This document shows, in pieces, positions 7,511 through 15,575 of a DNA stretch of 64,000 nt. The stretch is from Rhodococcus sp. X156 (GTDB taxonomy: Bacteria > Actinomycetota > Actinomycetes > Mycobacteriales > Mycobacteriaceae), in contig NZ_CP034766.1 of assembly GCF_004006015.1 (NCBI RefSeq), forward strand, positions 930,001 through 994,000, in the 5' to 3' direction. Below the pieces are notes generated by a model. That model was given only the letters and a program-made list of their open reading frames with translations, had not been told where the DNA came from and did not search any database. Made by a program: the position numbers and the translations under genes. Numbering within the stretch: position 1 is the first letter of the stretch; each line of letters starts with the position of its first letter.

Positions 7511-8434
7511 CTACTCGTCCGGCGTGAGCTTGTCCTTCACCTTGCTCACCACGTTCTGCGCCCCCTGCAGGTGCGCGCCGGCGGCGTCGCCGGTCTTGGG
7601 CGTGCCTGCGTTGCCGTCGTAGGTGACGAACAGCTTGGGGTCCGGCGGCGGCAGCATGCCGTCGTCCGCGCTCGGGGCAGGGTTGACCACGTAGTTGACG
7701 TCGGCATCACCGAGCATCGTGCGACCGTTGGCCCACATGCCCTCGTGGGCCTGGCTGTCGGGGTCGAAGCCGTAGTAGGTGCGGCCGGCCTCCTCGTTCT
7801 CGAACTCGGCGTTGCTGGTCTCGATCTCGCTCTCCACCAGGCCATCGGCGACGAGCTGCTCGATGCCGCGCAGCCACTGCTGCTGGTGGAAGGTGTCCCG
7901 GGCCAGGTTGAACGCCAGGGTCTGCTTCACCCCGTGGTCGTCGGTCATGTTGTAGAGGCGGCTGGTCATCACCCGGCTCTGCGCCTCGGCGGCCACGTTG
8001 GAGCGGAAGTCGGCCAGCAGGTTGCCGCTGGCGACGATGTAGCCGGCGTTCCACGGCACGCCCTGGCTGTCCCGGGGCAGGGCGTTGCCACCGCTGACGA
8101 TGGCGTGCTGGGGGTTCATGCCGCCGATGACGGCGGCGAGCACGGGGTTGGCGGCGACGGACTTCTCCACGACCTCCGCGGGCGCACCCTCGAGGAGGCG
8201 GGCCAGCATCGTCGTGAGCATCTCGACGTGCCCGATCTCCTCGGTCGCGATGTCCATGATCATGTCCTTGTACTTGCCGGGCATCCGACAGGTGAAGCCC
8301 TGCCACAGGTACTGCATCATCACGGTCATCTCGCCGAACTGTCCGCCCAGGATCTCCTGGAACTTCATGGCGTAGAGGGCGTCGGCCTGCTCGGGCTTGC
8401 ACTCGAACTGCAGTCCCTTGGTGTGGAGAAACAT
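7511..8434 (-). CDS. Manganese catalase
   Basis: A 307-residue ferritin-like enzyme that dismutates hydrogen peroxide without heme. The di-manganese ligands are visible: Glu35 in GGQFGEMTV, Glu66 and His69 in ATEEIGHVEM, and the later Glu/His pair in the NVAAEAQSR and ARDTFHQQQW helices. The C-terminal extension after TYYGFDPDSQ is family-typical. GGAGGTAGCTG lies just upstream of the ATG. The 80-residue gene 114 bases upstream on the same strand may be co-transcribed; the GSP39-like SDR and hemerythrin gene follow. Confidence 0.94.
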   Translation of the reverse strand: MFLHTKGLQFECKPEQADALYAMKFQEILGGQFGEMTVMMQYLWQGFTCRMPGKYKDMIMDIATEEIGHVEMLTTMLARLLEGAPAEVVEKSVAANPVLAAVIGGMNPQHAIVSGGNALPRDSQGVPWNAGYIVASGNLLADFRSNVAAEAQSRVMTSRLYNMTDDHGVKQTLAFNLARDTFHQQQWLRGIEQLVADGLVESEIETSNAEFENEEAGRTYYGFDPDSQAHEGMWANGRTMLGDADVNYVVNPAPSADDGMLPPPDPKLFVTYDGNAGTPKTGDAAGAHLQGAQNVVSKVKDKLTPDE

Positions 8435-8548
8435 CAGCTACCTCCGAAAGGTGGTGCCTGGTGACGAGGACCTGTCCCTGCTGCGTCGCGAACGGCGCTG
8501 GACGAGCTCGGTGCTGAACCCGGAGACAGTGGGAAAGGTGCCCGGAGC

Positions 8549-8791
8549 TCAGCTGACCGCGGGGCCGGACGGAGAGCTGCCGCTGAGCTCGCCGAGGAAG
8601 TCGTGGCAGCGCGCGGCCCGCGCGGAGTCCTGCGACATCACTTCCTCGAAGAAGGACGCGATGTCCTCGCGCCCGGCGTTTCGGGCATCGCGGACGTACT
8701 GGCCGTAGTCGTGCCCGGCCTTGAGCGAGTGGTACTGGAGGGAGATCAGGTCGAACGACACGTCGTCGAAGCCAGTTTCACCGGTGGCCAT
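8549..8791 (-). CDS. Small conserved-looking protein of unknown function
   Basis: An 80-residue acidic, helical protein with no recognised domain. It has two predicted amphipathic helices (FDLISLQYHSLKAGHDYGQY and EDIASFFEEVMSQDSARAARC) rich in His, Asp and Glu, somewhat like half of a ferritin-like bundle, but too short for a metal site alone. The ATG at 8791 starts the plausible frame. Its place directly upstream of the manganese catalase suggests a partner role in peroxide stress; that is inference only. Confidence 0.6.
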   Translation of the reverse strand: MATGETGFDDVSFDLISLQYHSLKAGHDYGQYVRDARNAGREDIASFFEEVMSQDSARAARCHDFLGELSGSSPSGPAVS

Positions 8792-9162
8792 GGGAGTTCG
8801 CCCTTCAGTGAGTGCTCTGCGGGAGCTGTTCACTGGCGCTCGGAGCCGGGAGCCGGGGTGCCCCTGGGGCGGGACCGCTGGACCGGGCGTCATCTGGCAC
8901 GTGCGCGGCAGCCTGCTCGACCGCGACGTTGGGCTCGGGAACCACGCGGTGCGAACCGTGGCCGCCGGGCTGCCTCCTGTGTACCAGCGGCGGGCGGGCA
9001 GCGCTGGATGAGAACAGCGTGGTGCCCCCGTCGCGGGGACGGGGGCACCACGCTGTCGCCGACCAGTGTCCGGTCCTGCGCAAGGGGAAGGGCTCGCTCG
9101 AACCCTCCACTGTGCACCGACGAAGCTGGTCCACTGTGGAGGGCCGATGCGATCTGTGCCGG
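8792..9162. other. 371-bp gene-free stretch holding two inverted repeats
   Basis: No reading frame here looks coding. It contains a perfect 19-bp hairpin at 9014-9056, and near 9100-9145 an inverted CCCTCCAC/GTGGAGGG pair that encloses two direct copies of TCCACTGTG. It must also carry the promoter of the small gene starting at 8791. I see no RNA gene. Confidence 0.6.
9014..9056 (-). terminator. Perfect 19-bp stem hairpin, probable terminator of the amidase-formamidase operon
   Basis: Arms 9014-9032 and 9038-9056 are exact reverse complements around a 5-base GCGGG loop. It lies about 107 bases past the formamidase stop on the minus strand. No U-tract follows, as is common in high-GC actinobacteria. 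Confidence 0.6.
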
Positions 9163-10206
9163 CTAGCCGGTGGTCTGCCGGGGAGCAGAGGCCGACTGGG
9201 TAGCCGTGGTGGTGCCCTTCTCCCGCGGCGGTCCGTGCCCGGCGCCGGTGCCGTCGGTCACCTCGACCTGGTCCTCCCACGGGACGCGGTACTGCTGTGC
9301 AGCCAGGTCGGTCATGTAGGTGTACGGGCAGTCGGTCGCACCGCCGCGCACGGCCACGTACCCACGGTGGCCCAGCTGGTAGATGTTGTTCTCCACTCCC
9401 CACCCGCGGCGAGCGGCGTCGGCGCGGGCGGGGACGACCTCACCGGTGACGATGCGGTCGGGGGTGTTGTCGCCCTGCTCGAGCACCACGCCGTCGACGT
9501 CGCAGATCATGGCCTCACCGATGGACCAGATCCCGGTGGCGTCGGCGCCGGCCAGCGCGACCGACGCCGTGTACGCCACGTTGGTGAAGGCGTTGACCTG
9601 GTTGGTGATGCGCCACTGGTGGCGGACCGGGTCGGTGTAGCCCGCCGTGCGCAGGATGACGTTGGCGCCCTTGTAGGCCGCCTCCCTGGCCATCTCCGGA
9701 AGCATCCCGTCGTGGCAGATGATCAGCGCGAGCGTGGAGCCGGCGGGTCCCTCGCAGACGGGTATGCCGAGGTTGCCCGGCTCCCACGGCTCCAGCGGCA
9801 CCATGGGGTGCATCTTGCGGTAGTAGAGCGCGATCTCGCCGTCGGCGTTGACGATGATCCCGCTGTTGTAGGGCGCACCGTCGGGATTGCGCTCCATCAG
9901 CGAGAAGCAGCCCCAGACCGAGCTCTCCGCGCAGGCGGCGCGGAACAGCTGCACCTCGGGGCCGTCGAGCTCGCAGAGCATCTCCTCACGAGCCCACGAC
10001 TGTGGGTTGAGCCCGTTGAGGCTGTACTCCGGGAAGACGAGCAGGTCCAGCGTGGGCAGGCCGGCCTTGGCGGAGCGCACCGTCGCGGCGATCTTCTCCG
10101 CGGTGCGCAGCAGGTCAGCCGGCTCGTCCACCACGGGGACCTGCTGCTGCACCAGGCCGAGCACCAGCGCCCCGGGTGAGGGGTTGAGCCCACCGAGGCC
10201 GGTCAT
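9163..10206 (-). CDS. Formamidase/aliphatic amidase, nitrilase superfamily
   Basis: A 347-residue carbon-nitrogen hydrolase closely resembling the formamidase AmiF. The catalytic triad is visible as Glu60 (LVFPEYS), Lys131 (YYRKMHP) and Cys164 (IICHDGMLPE), and the AmiF-like tail NNIYQLGHRGYVAVRGGA is present. The expected reaction is formamide to formate plus ammonia; short aliphatic amides are the alternative. The start ATG overlaps the stop of the upstream amidase (ATGA), so the two hydrolases are made together. The last 30 residues are Thr/Ser/Pro-rich and probably disordered. Confidence 0.88.
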   Translation of the reverse strand: MTGLGGLNPSPGALVLGLVQQQVPVVDEPADLLRTAEKIAATVRSAKAGLPTLDLLVFPEYSLNGLNPQSWAREEMLCELDGPEVQLFRAACAESSVWGCFSLMERNPDGAPYNSGIIVNADGEIALYYRKMHPMVPLEPWEPGNLGIPVCEGPAGSTLALIICHDGMLPEMAREAAYKGANVILRTAGYTDPVRHQWRITNQVNAFTNVAYTASVALAGADATGIWSIGEAMICDVDGVVLEQGDNTPDRIVTGEVVPARADAARRGWGVENNIYQLGHRGYVAVRGGATDCPYTYMTDLAAQQYRVPWEDQVEVTDGTGAGHGPPREKGTTTATQSASAPRQTTG

Positions 10207-11663
10207 GCGGCCACTCCCTCGGGCGTGCGGGCCAGCGTCGGCCACCGCTGCGCCCAGGGGGCAGCGGCCTCGAACGCGGCGGAGGCCCGCAGGACGCTGG
10301 CGTCGGCCAGGTGGCGCCCCACGATCTGCAGCCCGACCGGGAGCCCGGCGGAGGTGAAGCCCGCCGGCACGCTCGCCGCCGGCTGGCCGGTCATGTTGAT
10401 CGGTGAGGTGAAGCCGAGCCAGGCGGTGGGCGGGACCATGCGCCCGTCCACCACCTCCGGGCCCTGCACGTGCACCGGGAACGCCGGCACGGTGAGGGTG
10501 GGGGTGAGCAGCAGGTCGTAGTCCGCCATGAAGCGCCACATGTGGTTCACCAGTCGTTTGCGGGCGGTGTCGGCGTCGGTGAGCTGCTCTGCGGTCCACG
10601 GCTTGCCCAGCAGCTCCACCAGGTGCGGCGACATCTCGTGGCCGTGCCGGCGCACCAGCTCCCGCATGCCGCTGAGGTCGGTGTCGGCCACCACCAGCGA
10701 CCAGAACGCCTCAAAGGGGTCCTCCCAGCCGGGGTCGGCCTCGACCACCTCGCACCCCAGGTCGTCGGCGAACACCTGTGCGGCGCGCGCGGCGATCTCG
10801 CGAACCGCGGGGTCGACGGCGAGGTAGCCCCAGTCGGCGCTGAACGCGACGCGCAGACCCTTGATCCCGCCCCGCGGTGCCGTCAGCCAGCTGACGTCGT
10901 CGCACGGGATGGAGTGCCGGTCGCGGGGGTCCGGGCCGGCGAGGACCGACATCAACAAGGCTGCGTCGTCCACGGTGCGGGTGAGCGGACCGATGTGCTC
11001 GAGGCTCTCCCAGCTGGAGATGCCGGGGTATCGGTCGTCGCGGCAGCCCGGGTACAGCGGAACCCGGCCCATGGACGCCTTGAACCCGTACACCCCGCAG
11101 TGCGCAGCGGGGATGCGGATGGACCCGCCGCCGTCGCTGCCGAGCGCCAGTGGTGCCATGCCGGCCGCAACCGCCACGCCGGAGCCGGCGCTGGACCCGC
11201 CGGGTGTCATCGCCGGGTCCCACGGGTTGCGGGCGGTGGGCGACACCGGGCTGTGCCCGACGCCGCTGTAGCCGAGCTCCGGCACCGTCGTCTTGCCCAG
11301 GACCACCGCACCGGCGGCCTTGACGCGCTCCACCACGACGTCGTCCTCGTCGGGGATGAAGTCTCGGTAGGCGGGCGAGCCGCACCGGGTGGGGATGCCC
11401 TTGGTGGCGATGAGGTCCTTCACCGCGATCGGGACCCCGGCCAGCGGTCCGAGGGTCTCCCCGCGGGCCACTGCGTCGGCCACGGCCCGGGCCTGCTGGC
11501 GGGCCTGGTCGGCGGTCAGCTCGCAGAAGGCGTGCAGCTGGTCGTCGAGGGTGTGGATCTGGTCCAGGGCGGCCTCGGTCACGTCGACCGCGGAGACTTC
11601 TCCGGTGCGGATGAGCCGGGCGACCTCGGTCGCCGGCAGGGCGTGCAGCTCGTTCGGGTTCAC
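10203..11663 (-). CDS. Amidase, amidase-signature family
   Basis: A 486-residue Ser-cisSer-Lys hydrolase. Lys82 lies in GVPIAVKDLI, the cis-Ser pair in TPGGSSAGSG (about 157-158) and the nucleophile Ser181 in GSDGGGSIRIP. It resembles GatA-like amidases but stands alone, without gatB or gatC, so it is catabolic; the amide it cleaves is unknown. It ends in ATGA coupling to the formamidase and begins 25 bases after the permease stop, which places it third in a four-gene minus-strand operon for an amide or ureide nitrogen source. Confidence 0.9.
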   Translation of the reverse strand: MNPNELHALPATEVARLIRTGEVSAVDVTEAALDQIHTLDDQLHAFCELTADQARQQARAVADAVARGETLGPLAGVPIAVKDLIATKGIPTRCGSPAYRDFIPDEDDVVVERVKAAGAVVLGKTTVPELGYSGVGHSPVSPTARNPWDPAMTPGGSSAGSGVAVAAGMAPLALGSDGGGSIRIPAAHCGVYGFKASMGRVPLYPGCRDDRYPGISSWESLEHIGPLTRTVDDAALLMSVLAGPDPRDRHSIPCDDVSWLTAPRGGIKGLRVAFSADWGYLAVDPAVREIAARAAQVFADDLGCEVVEADPGWEDPFEAFWSLVVADTDLSGMRELVRRHGHEMSPHLVELLGKPWTAEQLTDADTARKRLVNHMWRFMADYDLLLTPTLTVPAFPVHVQGPEVVDGRMVPPTAWLGFTSPINMTGQPAASVPAGFTSAGLPVGLQIVGRHLADASVLRASAAFEAAAPWAQRWPTLARTPEGVAA

Positions 11664-11688
11664 GTCAGGCTCCTCGGTGGGGTGATGG

Positions 11689-13026
11689 TCACGCGGCCGG
11701 TACCGGCGCTGGTGCTGCGGTCTCCATGGTGGAGCTCCGGCCGCGGCTGAGCCCCTCGATGGCCAGGTAGGCCAGTCCGCCCAGCAGGATGCCGGCGATC
11801 GCCTCGCTCAGCTGCGGCGCCCACAGGTGCACGGCGTAGGCACCGGCGGCACCAATCACCCAGGCGGCGAACGGCTGCACGCGCAGCGTGCGCACGGCCC
11901 GGTTGCGGACCTTGCGCAGGACGAGCTGGTCGACGATGAGCACGGCGCCGATCGGTGGCACGAAGATGCCGAGCAGGTTGAGCCACTCGGAGAAGTGGCT
12001 CCAGACCCCGGCGAGGGCGGCGACCAGGCCGACGGCACCCAGCCCCAGGGTGAGCACCCGCATGCGGCCACCGCTGATCTGGCCCCAGCCCACCGCACCG
12101 TTGTAGAGGCAGTGGGTGCACACGGAGCCGAGGTTCACGAACACGAAGACGACGGCGAGCGAGGTGAGCACCGGGCCGTGGTCGGTGAGGATGGACAGGA
12201 AGTCGCCACCGTTGACCGCAGGGTCGATCGCGGCGCCGGCCGCCACGATGATCCCGCCCACCACCAGCGCGATGAAGTTGGCGACGGGGAAGGCGGAGAA
12301 GGCGGCCAGCACAGCCTCCTTGCCGGTGCGCGACCACCGGGTGAAGTCGGCGGTCATGGTCCCGGAGTCGGCGAAGGCGGCGATGACGATGGTGGCGGCC
12401 GCGCCGATGCTGAGCACGGTGGCGTCCGGGGCGCCGCCGGAGTAGGAGGTGATGCCGGACAAGCCCTGGTCGCGGGTGGCGAACCAGATCGCCAGCCCGC
12501 CGAGCACGACGAACAGCGGAGCGGCCACCAGGCCGATGATGGTGAGCGCCCGGATGCCGATGAAGGTGACTCCGATGTAGAGCACCCCGGCGAGCGCGAT
12601 CATCGCGGTCTCGTTCCAGCCGAGCGCGGCGTTGAGGGTGGCCCCGGTGAGGCCGGTCTGGAAGGCGAACCAGCCGATCACCACGGTGGACAGGAAGCCG
12701 GCGGTGATGGTGGCACCCCTGGTGCCGAAGGTCTCCGCGGCGAGCAGGCCGAAGTTCTTGCCGGTCCGGCCGGCGGAGTAGCTGAGGGCGCCGACGTAGG
12801 CCATCAGCACCACGTTGCCCAGCACCATGGCGGCGAGACCCCGCCAGAAGCCGAGCCCGTAGACGATGGTGCCGCCGAAGATGGCGTTGGTGATGATCAT
12901 GGGGAAGCCGAACCAGACGGCCGAGACCGAGCCGAGGGACCTGCGGTGGCTGGCGGGTACCGGCTCGTGCTCGAACTCCGACTCGAGGCCGTGCTCGACG
13001 GGTGGGGTGGTGGCGGTGCTAGTCAT
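11689..13026 (-). CDS. NCS1-type permease, cytosine/purine transporter-like
   Basis: A 445-residue membrane protein with about 12 helices of the nucleobase-cation-symport-1 family, nearest in look to CodB-type permeases (VSAVWFGFPMIITNAIFGGT at the first helix, ADSGTMTADFTRWSRTGKEA in the cytoplasmic region after mid-protein). It probably imports a small nitrogen-rich compound for the hydrolases of its operon. The substrate may be a pyrimidine, ureide or related amide. It lies 54 bases downstream of the cysteine hydrolase gene and upstream of the amidase. Confidence 0.87.
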   Translation of the reverse strand: MTSTATTPPVEHGLESEFEHEPVPASHRRSLGSVSAVWFGFPMIITNAIFGGTIVYGLGFWRGLAAMVLGNVVLMAYVGALSYSAGRTGKNFGLLAAETFGTRGATITAGFLSTVVIGWFAFQTGLTGATLNAALGWNETAMIALAGVLYIGVTFIGIRALTIIGLVAAPLFVVLGGLAIWFATRDQGLSGITSYSGGAPDATVLSIGAAATIVIAAFADSGTMTADFTRWSRTGKEAVLAAFSAFPVANFIALVVGGIIVAAGAAIDPAVNGGDFLSILTDHGPVLTSLAVVFVFVNLGSVCTHCLYNGAVGWGQISGGRMRVLTLGLGAVGLVAALAGVWSHFSEWLNLLGIFVPPIGAVLIVDQLVLRKVRNRAVRTLRVQPFAAWVIGAAGAYAVHLWAPQLSEAIAGILLGGLAYLAIEGLSRGRSSTMETAAPAPVPAA

Positions 13027-13080
13027 GGCGTGTCCTTCGGAGTGGAAGGGAGCAGGGGCGGAGAGGGAAGCGGGCTGGAC

Positions 13081-13755
13081 TCAGAGCGCGGACAGCAGCT
13101 GCTCGGAGGTGGCGACGGCTCCGAAGACACCGCCCTGCATGGTGATCATGTTCAGGGCGGCCTCGTAGTTGTCCTTGTCGGTGGCGCCGGTGCAGTCGGA
13201 GAGCAGCAGGCACTCGAACCCGCGGTCGTTCGCCTCGCGCATGGTGGTGTGCACGCACACGTCGGTGGTGATGCCCGTGAGGATCAGGTGCGTGATGCCG
13301 CGCGTGCGCAGCACCAGCTCGAGGTCGGTGGCGTAGAAGGAGCCCTTGCCCGGCTTGTCGATGACGACCTCACCGTCCACCGGGGCGACCTCCGGAACGA
13401 TCTGCCAGCCGACCTCGCCGCGGACCAGGATCCGCCCGCACGGGCCGGCGTCGCCGATCCCCGCCCCCATCTGCCGGGAGCGCCAGAGCTTGTTCGGTGG
13501 CAGGTCGGACAGGTCCGGTCGGTGTCCTTCTCGGGTGTGGATGACGAGCATCCCGGCGGCCCGAGCGGCGGCGAGCACCGTCTGGGTGGCGGGCAGCCCC
13601 GCCCGGGTCAGGGACAGGTCGTAGCCCATGGCGTCGACGTAGCCGCCCGGGCCGCAGAAGTCGACCTGCCAGTCGATGTTGACCAGGGCGGTGCGCTCGA
13701 CGGACAGCTCGCCGTCGTACGGCCAGGCGTAGGGGTGTGCGGCGATCGTGGACAT
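13081..13755 (-). CDS. Cysteine hydrolase, isochorismatase fold, biuret-hydrolase (BiuH)-like
   Basis: A 224-residue amidohydrolase. The triad is Asp28 ([10 protein letters not shown]), Lys133 ([10 protein letters not shown]) and Cys167 ([20 protein letters not shown]); the cis-peptide stretch before Cys is intact. The [14 protein letters not shown] and [10 protein letters not shown] segments resemble biuret hydrolases and ureidoacrylate-type enzymes more than nicotinamidases. Biuret hydrolysis would give allophanate and ammonia, but no allophanate hydrolase is seen here, so another ureide or amide is possible. It is the first gene of the operon that continues with permease, amidase and formamidase. 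Confidence 0.85.
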   Translation of the reverse strand: MSTIAAHPYAWPYDGELSVERTALVNIDWQVDFCGPGGYVDAMGYDLSLTRAGLPATQTVLAAARAAGMLVIHTREGHRPDLSDLPPNKLWRSRQMGAGIGDAGPCGRILVRGEVGWQIVPEVAPVDGEVVIDKPGKGSFYATDLELVLRTRGITHLILTGITTDVCVHTTMREANDRGFECLLLSDCTGATDKDNYEAALNMITMQGGVFGAVATSEQLLSAL

Positions 13756-13847
13756 GGCAGCTCACAGTCGTGGGAGGAGAGAACGAGGACGTCGGCGCAG
13801 CCGTGTCGCGGTCGGCGGTGTCGGGGTCTGCGGCGTCGACTCGAGTG

Positions 13848-13853
13848 ACGGTA
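13848..13853 (-). promoter_or_regulatory. Possible -10 element TACCGT for the nitrogen-scavenging operon
   Basis: Read on the minus strand TACCGT fits TANNNT and lies about 93 bases upstream of the cysteine hydrolase start, just downstream of a GlnR-like set of half-sites. Confidence 0.3.
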
Positions 13854-13863
13854 GGGAGCACGC

Positions 13864-13890
13864 GTTTCGCGACGCGTACGTCCGTGTTAC
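13864..13890 (-). promoter_or_regulatory. Degenerate GlnR-like half-sites
   Basis: On the minus strand the order is GTAAC-6-GTACG-6-GAAAC with exact 11-bp phasing. GlnR of actinobacteria binds GTnAC-6-GaAAC arrays; here the first and third units match and the middle one is poor. Confidence 0.3.
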
Positions 13891-13916
13891 GGGCGCACAC
13901 GTCCTCTCCGGATGCT

Positions 13917-13934
13917 GTTTACGGCTGGGTAAAC
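13917..13934. promoter_or_regulatory. Palindrome GTTTAC-6-GTAAAC
   Basis: A perfect 6+6 inverted repeat with a 6-base spacer overlaps the stop codon of the nuclease-fold gene and lies upstream of the cysteine hydrolase operon. It may be a regulator site; the protein is unknown. Confidence 0.35.
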
Positions 13935-14791
13935 CCGCTGGAGGCGGTGGCGGTGATGGTGGCCAGGACGGGGAAGTGGTCGGAGGCCTCGCGGTCGGCG
14001 GCAGGGGCCAGGGTGGTGCTGCTGACCCGCAGCCGGGGCGCCGCCCCGTCGCGGTGCAGCACACCGACGTGGTCGAGCACCTCCCGCACTCCCGGGTGCT
14101 GGGCGGCGGTGAGCGGGTTGCGGGTGGCGTCGAAGGTGGGCTCGTGGAGCTGGCCGTGGGTGAGCCCGCCCAGCACGCGGCACGCCTGTGCCCAGCGGCC
14201 GTCGGTGGCGCGGGCAGCCACGTTGAGGTCACCGGCCAGCACCACGGTGTGCTCCGGCGGGACGGTGGCGGTGACCAGCGCGCGCAGCTCGGCCAGCTGG
14301 GCCATCCGCACCTGGTGGGCGTCGCCGCGCTCGTCGGCCTGCAGGTGCGTGCCCGCCACCCAGGTTCCGGCGCCGGCCCCGCCCAGCGCCACCAGCACCA
14401 CCCCCTTGTTCTCCAGCACCGACGAGGTGGTGCGGCGCTGCACGGCCCGGTAGACGTGCTGGTGGCACTGCTGCAGCGGCAGCCGGCTGAGCACGAACAC
14501 CCCGCCGCCGACCAGCCGGCGCACCCCGCGCCGTCGGCCGCTCACCCCGGCCCACCGCCCACCGACGCCACCGAGGTAGGGAGAGCAGTGGTAGCCGGCC
14601 GAACGCAGCTGCGCCACCAGTGCGCGCGACGGTCGGTTGAACGCCTCGTTCAGCACCACCACGTCCGGGCTCGCGTCGAGGATCGCCTGCAGCGCCAGCT
14701 CGGCCCGGTGGCGTGACCCGCGCAGCCGCAGCTGCCAGAGGTTGAAGGTCATGACCAGCAGCGGGTCGTGCCCGGGCGCAGCAGTGCTCAT
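13919..14791 (-). CDS. Endonuclease/exonuclease/phosphatase family protein
   Basis: A 290-residue protein with the metal-dependent phosphoesterase fold shared by exonuclease III, DNase I and sphingomyelinases: LLVMTFNLWQLRLRG, DVVVLNEAFNRPSR (metal Glu), WVAGTHLQADERGDAH, LAGDLNVAARA (metal Asp/Asn) and REASDHFPVLATI (catalytic His). No signal peptide is visible. Spacing resembles sphingomyelinase/lipid phosphatase-like members more than DNA nucleases, but the substrate is not determined. It is divergent from the gene at 14917. Confidence 0.87.
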   Translation of the reverse strand: MSTAAPGHDPLLVMTFNLWQLRLRGSRHRAELALQAILDASPDVVVLNEAFNRPSRALVAQLRSAGYHCSPYLGGVGGRWAGVSGRRRGVRRLVGGGVFVLSRLPLQQCHQHVYRAVQRRTTSSVLENKGVVLVALGGAGAGTWVAGTHLQADERGDAHQVRMAQLAELRALVTATVPPEHTVVLAGDLNVAARATDGRWAQACRVLGGLTHGQLHEPTFDATRNPLTAAQHPGVREVLDHVGVLHRDGAAPRLRVSSTTLAPAADREASDHFPVLATITATASSGFTQP

Positions 14792-14916
14792 CGGGATCCA
14801 TGATCGTCGACCCGCCCCCTGGCGTGCGGGGGACTCGCTGGTGCAGAAAACTGGTGCGCACGAACGGGGCCGGTCGCGCCAGACCGGTCACCGCTGAGCA
14901 GGAGGGATGCACGCTC

Positions 14917-15474
14917 ATGGCACACAGCTGGCACCGTCGGTCCGGGCTGAAGCAGATCCGCTGGACCCGGCAGGACGACACCGAGCCGATCGACGTGGGG
15001 CGGCGGGTCGGGCTGGGGGTCGCCAAGGGCCTGTTCGCCGGGGCCTGTGGGGTGGCGGTGATGACGCTGGGGGAGAAGGTGGAGCAGCGCCTCACCGGGC
15101 GGCCCGACTCCTACATGCCCGCGCACACCCTCGAGCGGCTGCTCGGCCGCCCGCAGAGCCCCGACTCCGAGCGGCACCTGATGAACCTGGGGATGCACAC
15201 CGGGCAGGCCATCCTGCTCGGTGCCTGGCGCGGCGTCATGGCCGAGGGCGGGCTCCGGGGGCCGCGGGCGTCGGCAGCCTTCACCGTCATCCGGCTGTCG
15301 CTGGACCAGACCCTGGAGAACGTCACCGGCCAGGGTGCGCCACCGTGGACGTGGCCACGTCGGGAGCTGGTGGTGGACGTGCTGCACAAGGCGGTTTACG
15401 CATTTGTCACCGGAGCCGTGGCCGACGCGCTGGCGACGAATCCGCCGTCGTGGCAGGCCGCGCGCCAGCACTAG
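14917..15474 (+). CDS. Membrane-associated protein of unknown function
   Basis: A 185-residue protein I do not recognise. It has a hydrophobic, glycine-rich segment near residues 28-50 (VGLGVAKGLFAGACGVAVMT), a middle amphipathic part, and a second weakly hydrophobic segment at the end (VYAFVTGAVADALA). This layout resembles small actinobacterial membrane proteins. The ATG at 14917 is preferred over an upstream start because GGAGG precedes it by about 11 bases. It is divergent from the nuclease-fold gene; function unknown. Confidence 0.7.
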   Translation: MAHSWHRRSGLKQIRWTRQDDTEPIDVGRRVGLGVAKGLFAGACGVAVMTLGEKVEQRLTGRPDSYMPAHTLERLLGRPQSPDSERHLMNLGMHTGQAILLGAWRGVMAEGGLRGPRASAAFTVIRLSLDQTLENVTGQGAPPWTWPRRELVVDVLHKAVYAFVTGAVADALATNPPSWQAARQH

Positions 15475-15514
15475 CCCGAATCGCCCGTGACTGATGTGTC
15501 CGATCGGCACAGGC

Positions 15515-15530
15515 GTTACGCATCGGAAAC
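15515..15530 (+). promoter_or_regulatory. GlnR-type nitrogen control box GTTAC-6-GAAAC
   Basis: The site reads GTTACGCATCGGAAAC, an exact match to the actinobacterial GlnR consensus GTnAC-6-GaAAC. It is centred about 53 bases upstream of the likely transcription start of the permease-urease operon, a position suited to activation under nitrogen limitation. Confidence 0.65.
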
Positions 15531-15561
15531 AAGGAGACACGGACAGGCAACACACCGTCAC

Positions 15562-15567
15562 TAGGTT
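15562..15567 (+). promoter_or_regulatory. -10 element TAGGTT of the permease-urease operon
   Basis: TAGGTT fits TANNNT and ends 8 bases before the ATG at 15576, implying a leaderless first gene. No ribosome-binding site precedes that ATG, which agrees. Confidence 0.55.
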
Positions 15568-15575
15568 TCGCGGTC

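Noticed and set aside
15491-15512. TGTG-9-CACA upstream of the permease, considered as a Crp site
   Set aside because: The half-sites do not match the GTGA-6-TCAC spacing; the GlnR match next to it explains the region better.
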